From Acidobacteriota bacterium (GTDB taxonomy: Bacteria > Acidobacteriota > Terriglobia > Acidiferrales > UBA7541), in the NCBI GenBank assembly GCA_003166795.1, contig PMUS01000104.1, positions 9,253 through 45,452 on the forward strand: a DNA stretch of 36,200 nucleotides, written 5' to 3'. Under the pieces are notes generated by a model, which saw nothing but the letters and a program-made list of their open reading frames with translations, was not told the origin of the DNA and made no database searches. Of this stretch, positions 32,763 through 36,200 are shown piece by piece (the stretch's first letter is position 1; each line of letters begins with the position of its first letter). The position numbers and the translations under genes were made by a program.

Positions 32763-33575
32763 TTACCCGAACCTGCCCGTGATGTAGTCCTCGGTTTCCT
32801 GCTTGGCGGGATTCTTGAAAATGATCTCAGTCGTATTGTACTCGATCAACTTTCCCAACAGGAAGAAGCCGGTCCCATCGGCGACGCGCGCCGCCTGCTG
32901 CATGTTATGGGTCACGATCAAGATGGTGCACTGGTCTTTCAGAGTAAACAGCAAATCTTCAATCTTGGCGGTGGCGATGGGATCGAGCGCCGAACAAGGC
33001 TCGTCGAGCAGGAGCACCTCGGGATCCACGGCCAGGGCGCGCGCGATGCATAGGCGCTGCTGCTGCCCGCCCGACAGGGCATATGCGGACTTGTGCAGCT
33101 TGTCTTTTACCTCTTCCCACAGCGCGGCGCGCTTCAGACTGTGCTCCACCGCATCCTTCAGCGCGCCGGTGAATCCGTTTACCTTCAATCCGTAAGCCAC
33201 GTTGTCGAAAATGGATTTCGGAAACGGGTTGGATTTCTGGAAAACCATCCCCACGCGCCGCCGCAACGCCGTCACGTCCACCTGCAACACGTCCTCGCCA
33301 TCCAGCAGGACCTGGCCTTCCACGCGCGTGTCACGGATGGTCTCACTGATGCGATTCAGCGTGCGCAGGAAGGTTGACTTGCCGCATCCGGAGGGCCCGA
33401 TCAGCGCTGTAATCCGGTTGGCGGGAACCTCCAGCGTGATTTCGTGCAGGGCCTGATAGGCGCCGTAATAGAAGCTGAGGTTGACGGCCTTAAGCTTGCC
33501 CGGCTGCGCGATCGGTTTACCGGCGGCCGGACTGGCGGAGGGTAGATTAGCGGTGCCCATGATCATATCGTTCAT
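32763..33575 (-). CDS. pstB: Phosphate ABC transporter ATP-binding protein
   Basis: PstB powers phosphate import. The 270-residue protein has Walker [17 protein letters not shown], the Q-loop [20 protein letters not shown] typical of PstB, the ABC signature [16 protein letters not shown], Walker [14 protein letters not shown] and the H-loop [10 protein letters not shown]. The reading frame is open much farther upstream, but that part is an out-of-frame shadow of pstA. The ATG at 33575 is chosen because it overlaps the pstA stop as ATGA; further in-frame ATGs at 33566 and 33560 are also possible. About 20 N-terminal residues before the domain are poorly conserved. Confidence 0.97.
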   Translation of the reverse strand: MNDMIMGTANLPSASPAAGKPIAQPGKLKAVNLSFYYGAYQALHEITLEVPANRITALIGPSGCGKSTFLRTLNRISETIRDTRVEGQVLLDGEDVLQVDVTALRRRVGMVFQKSNPFPKSIFDNVAYGLKVNGFTGALKDAVEHSLKRAALWEEVKDKLHKSAYALSGGQQQRLCIARALAVDPEVLLLDEPCSALDPIATAKIEDLLFTLKDQCTILIVTHNMQQAARVADGTGFFLLGKLIEYNTTEIIFKNPAKQETEDYITGRFG

Positions 33576-34420
33576 TTCTGGACTGCGATTCCCCGCGAAA
33601 GGATCAGGCGGGCGGCGATGTTGGCTAACAATACCAGGAACAAGAGGACCATGCCGGCCGCCCACGCTTGGCGATGCCAGTCGTCGTAGGCCGACAACGC
33701 GCGCAGGTAGATCATCACGGGCAGGGATGCGGTGGGCTGGCTGAACCCGGTACTCATGTAGTCGTTGTTTCCGCTGGTGAACAGCAGCGGCGCGGTTTCG
33801 CCGGCGATGCGGGCCACGCCCAGGATCATACCCGTCGCGATTCCGCGATAGGCCGCCGGCACTACCACGGTGGCAATGGTCTTCCATTTGCTCGCCCCCA
33901 ACGCCAGGGCGCCCTCGCGCAAGGTCTGGGGTACGGAACTCATGAACTGCTCGGTGCTGCGGGCGGTAATTGGAATCAGCATCACCGCCAGGGCGAAGCC
34001 GCCAGCCAGTGCGGAGTTCACATGCATGGGAATCACCACCACCGCATACGCGAAAATACCGATCACGATCGAGGGTACGCCATTCAACAAATCGGCCATG
34101 TAGCGCACCAGGAAGGCGAAGGACTTGCCGCCGAATTCCGAAAGGTAGATGCCCGCCATAAATCCCACCGGCAGACCGACGATGGTCGCCAGCAGAATGA
34201 TCTGGAAGCTGCCCACGATGGCGTTGACCATGCCGCCGCCCGTTTCGCCAGGCGATTTCGGCAGTTTCGTGAAAAAGTTCCAATCTACCGATCGCCAACC
34301 ATTGTAGATCAAGTAGCCCAGGATCAGAAACAGTATGGAAACCGCCGCTACCGCGCAGACGCCGGTCAGGCTCAGCATGACGTAGCTCAGCGTCTTTCTC
34401 CAGCGGTTGCGCAGCGTCAT
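33572..34420 (-). CDS. pstA: Phosphate ABC transporter permease PstA
   Basis: The 282-residue inner-membrane permease has six predicted helices, starting at [24 protein letters not shown], and the binding-protein-dependent transport signature [36 protein letters not shown] with the EAA-type G at the coupling helix. The segment [18 protein letters not shown] and [20 protein letters not shown] are characteristic of PstA. The ATG at 34420 overlaps the pstC stop by four bases; the longer open frame is a shadow of pstC. Confidence 0.96.
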   Translation of the reverse strand: MTLRNRWRKTLSYVMLSLTGVCAVAAVSILFLILGYLIYNGWRSVDWNFFTKLPKSPGETGGGMVNAIVGSFQIILLATIVGLPVGFMAGIYLSEFGGKSFAFLVRYMADLLNGVPSIVIGIFAYAVVVIPMHVNSALAGGFALAVMLIPITARSTEQFMSSVPQTLREGALALGASKWKTIATVVVPAAYRGIATGMILGVARIAGETAPLLFTSGNNDYMSTGFSQPTASLPVMIYLRALSAYDDWHRQAWAAGMVLLFLVLLANIAARLILSRGIAVQK

Positions 34421-35394
34421 GACTGGGCGCTCCCGCGGCGCGTGGTGGCGATGATGAGCAAGCGGGCCATGGCGTTGATCACGATGGTGAGGAGGAACAG
34501 CACCAGGCCGAGTTCCACCAGCGACTGCAGGTACAGGTCTCCGGTGGCCTCCGAGAACTCGTTGGCGATTACAGCGGCGATGGTGTACCCTGGCGCAAAC
34601 AACGAGGCGTGAATGCTGGGATCGTTTCCGATAACCATGGTGACCGCCATGGTTTCGCCCAGAGCGCGCGCCAGGGCGAGAAAGATTGAGCCGAAAATAC
34701 CCAGCCGGGCGTAAGGCACAACTGCCTGCCAGGTGGACTCCCAACGCGTGGCGCCCAGCGCCAGCGCGGCTTCCCGCTGTTCGGTAGGCACTTCCAGCAA
34801 CGCTTCGCGGGATATGGAGATGATGAACGGCAACGTCATGATGGCCAGGATCACGCCGGCTGTAAGATATCCGAAGCCGAAAACGGGGCCCGCGAAGATA
34901 GGCAGATCGCCCAGCGTCTTCTTCAGGAAGGGCTCCACATAGTCGCGCATCAACGGCACCAGTGTGAAGATGGCCAGCAAGCCGTAGATCACGCTGGGCA
35001 CGGCGGCCAGCAATTCGATGAAGAACGTAAACGTGCCGGAGATGCGCGGCGGGGCCAGTTCCGAAAGAAAAATCGCCGCCCCTACACCCAGCGGCACGGC
35101 GATGAGCAAGGCGATTACCGATGTGATCACGGTGCCATAGATAAACGGCAGCGCGCCAAATTGGCCGCTTACCGGGTTCCACAGCGAGGATGTGAGAAAG
35201 CCGAAGCCGAACTTATGCCGCGGCAGGGCGGAGGTGGCCCAGAGCTGGTAGACCAACCCCACGGTCACCAGCAGGATGCTGGAGGCGAAAGCCAGGGTGA
35301 TCAGGCGCGCCAACTCGTCTCCGCTACGCAGGCGCAGAACCAAAGCCCGCGCGCCGGTGCGAGGGGGCGCGCTCGTTGGCGCCGAGGTTGCCAT
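34417..35394 (-). CDS. pstC: Phosphate ABC transporter permease PstC
   Basis: PstC is the second permease of the Pst importer. The 325-residue protein has six helices ([22 protein letters not shown] first), the PstC-typical [28 protein letters not shown] periplasmic loop, and the coupling motif [34 protein letters not shown], then [14 protein letters not shown]. The start is 2 bp after the pstS stop. The first ~25 residues are a cytoplasmic Ser/Pro/Thr-rich lead. Confidence 0.96.
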   Translation of the reverse strand: MATSAPTSAPPRTGARALVLRLRSGDELARLITLAFASSILLVTVGLVYQLWATSALPRHKFGFGFLTSSLWNPVSGQFGALPFIYGTVITSVIALLIAVPLGVGAAIFLSELAPPRISGTFTFFIELLAAVPSVIYGLLAIFTLVPLMRDYVEPFLKKTLGDLPIFAGPVFGFGYLTAGVILAIMTLPFIISISREALLEVPTEQREAALALGATRWESTWQAVVPYARLGIFGSIFLALARALGETMAVTMVIGNDPSIHASLFAPGYTIAAVIANEFSEATGDLYLQSLVELGLVLFLLTIVINAMARLLIIATTRRGSAQS

Positions 35395-35396
35395 AA

Positions 35397-36200
35397 TTAC
35401 TTGATTAGCGCAATCTGCTTTTCTTCTTTGGCGGCTACTTCCTTAGGCAGAGGAGCGTAGCCCAGCGACGCTGCATCCTTCTGGCCGTCGGTCGTCATCC
35501 AATGCAGGAACGCGACGATGGCTTTCTTCTTCGCCGGGTCGTCAATCTTCGATGGTATCAGCAACCAGGTGAAGGTGGAGATAGGGTACGCCTTTTTGCC
35601 TGGAGCGTTGGTAATGGAAACGCGGAAGTCGGCGGGCATGGTCTGGGCGGCTGAAGCCGCCGCTTCCGTGACGCTGTCGAGGTCCGCTTTGAGGTACATC
35701 CCGGCGGCATTGCGCAGAAAACCGTACGCCATTTTGTTCTGCAGCGCGTATATCAGCTCTACGTAGCCGATCGAGTTGGGGGTTTGCTTGACGACGCCTG
35801 AGACGCCCTCATTGCCCTTGCTTCCCAAGCCGACAGGCCAGCTCACGGAAGTACTTGCGCCCACCTTGGACTTCCATTCCGGGCTAATCTTCGACAGATA
35901 GTCGGTAAATACGAAGCTGGTGCCGCTGCCGTCCGAGCGATGCACCACCACGATATCGTTATCGGGCAGTTTCACGCCGGGATTCGCTCTTTGCAACTCC
36001 GGATCGTTCCACTTCTTGATCTTGCCCAGATAGATTCCCGCCAACGCTTCCGGAGTGAACTTCAACTCCTGGGTGACCGCGGGAATATTGTAGGTGGGGA
36101 CGATTCCGCCAAGCACCGTGGGAAAGTGCAGCGGTTTGTTTTTGAACTTGCCGATCTGCTCGTCGGTCATTGGCATGTCCGAAGCGCCGAAGTCCACGGT
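35397..36200 (-). CDS. pstS: Phosphate-binding protein PstS, 5' part missing
   Basis: The 3' 268 codons of a periplasmic phosphate-binding protein are present; the frame stays open to the window edge, so signal peptide and first ~70-80 residues are upstream of the strand shown. Visible motifs are VDFGASDMPMTDEQ, TYNIPAV, LAGIYLGKIKKWNDPELQ and the phosphate-contacting VVHRSDGSGTSFVFTDYLS, followed by SWPVGLGSKGNEGVSGVVKQTPNSIGYVE. All are diagnostic for PstS. It leads the pstSCAB-phoU unit, normally induced by phosphate limitation; the promoter lies outside the window. Confidence 0.96.
   Translation of the reverse strand, partial: TVDFGASDMPMTDEQIGKFKNKPLHFPTVLGGIVPTYNIPAVTQELKFTPEALAGIYLGKIKKWNDPELQRANPGVKLPDNDIVVVHRSDGSGTSFVFTDYLSKISPEWKSKVGASTSVSWPVGLGSKGNEGVSGVVKQTPNSIGYVELIYALQNKMAYGFLRNAAGMYLKADLDSVTEAAASAAQTMPADFRVSITNAPGKKAYPISTFTWLLIPSKIDDPAKKKAIVAFLHWMTTDGQKDAASLGYAPLPKEVAAKEEKQIALIK

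Noticed and set aside
33576..34298. Upstream extension of the pstB frame
   Set aside because: It reads pstA in the wrong frame; the true start is fixed by the ATGA overlap and family length.
34421..35182. Upstream extension of the pstA frame
   Set aside because: It reads pstC in the wrong frame; the true PstA begins at the ATG overlapping the pstC stop.

Overview
The window is a GC-rich, densely coded piece of a bacterial chromosome that looks entirely core-like. I see no insertion sequence, phage gene, CRISPR array, rRNA or tRNA. Gene content and style suggest Acidobacteriota (Terriglobia-like), with moderate confidence: a PadR regulator with a TATATA palindrome, a sucC-sucD-ndk cluster, a TPR protein with a decayed GGDEF domain beside ribH-nusB, a secreted PQQ/haem alcohol dehydrogenase, and small hairpin repeats with TTCA/TTTA loops. 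This rests on pattern recognition, not on a database search.

Layout. 1-3733: the 3' part of lepA (+), then a minus-strand group DUF2905 - xseA - SnoaL-like. 3734-5193: a PadR regulator behind a strong promoter with a perfect palindrome, followed by a membrane-protein gene broken by an in-frame TGA. 5216-7804 (-): sucC-sucD-ndk. 7925-12726: shikimate/tryptophan genes, with aroDE-trpE-trpG on the minus strand converging on trpD on the plus strand; palindromic repeats lie between trpD and trpG. 12932-15031: a secreted protein with duplicated FlgT-like motifs, then pgsA-AMMECR1 (-). 15032-15506 has no gene I can support. 15507-17555 (-): a small fibronectin-III secreted protein and hflX. 17801-22678 (+): a possible small ORF coupled to a flippase-like membrane protein, then the TPR-GAF-decayed-GGDEF protein, ribH and nusB. 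22675-28077 (-): coaD-aspC-manA-manC-phosphohexomutase, which supplies every step from fructose-6-P to GDP-mannose. 28189-28860 (+): an NAD(P)-binding protein. 28870-31966 (-): a secreted DUF8021/NTF2-like protein followed by a PQQ quinohaemoprotein alcohol dehydrogenase carrying the Asp-Tyr-Asp signature of lanthanide enzymes. 32059-36200 (-): pstS(partial)-pstC-pstA-pstB-phoU, the phosphate uptake operon.

Tight packing is a strong theme. Stop/start overlaps of the ATGA type join aroDE/trpE, sucC/sucD, ribH/nusB, manA/manC, pstC/pstA and pstA/pstB; convergent genes overlap at nusB/phosphohexomutase and at the FlgT-like gene/AMMECR1. The points most worth following are the PadR promoter/palindrome with its broken target gene, the decayed GGDEF protein, the predicted lanthanide-dependent dehydrogenase, and the small ORF coupled to the flippase-like gene.
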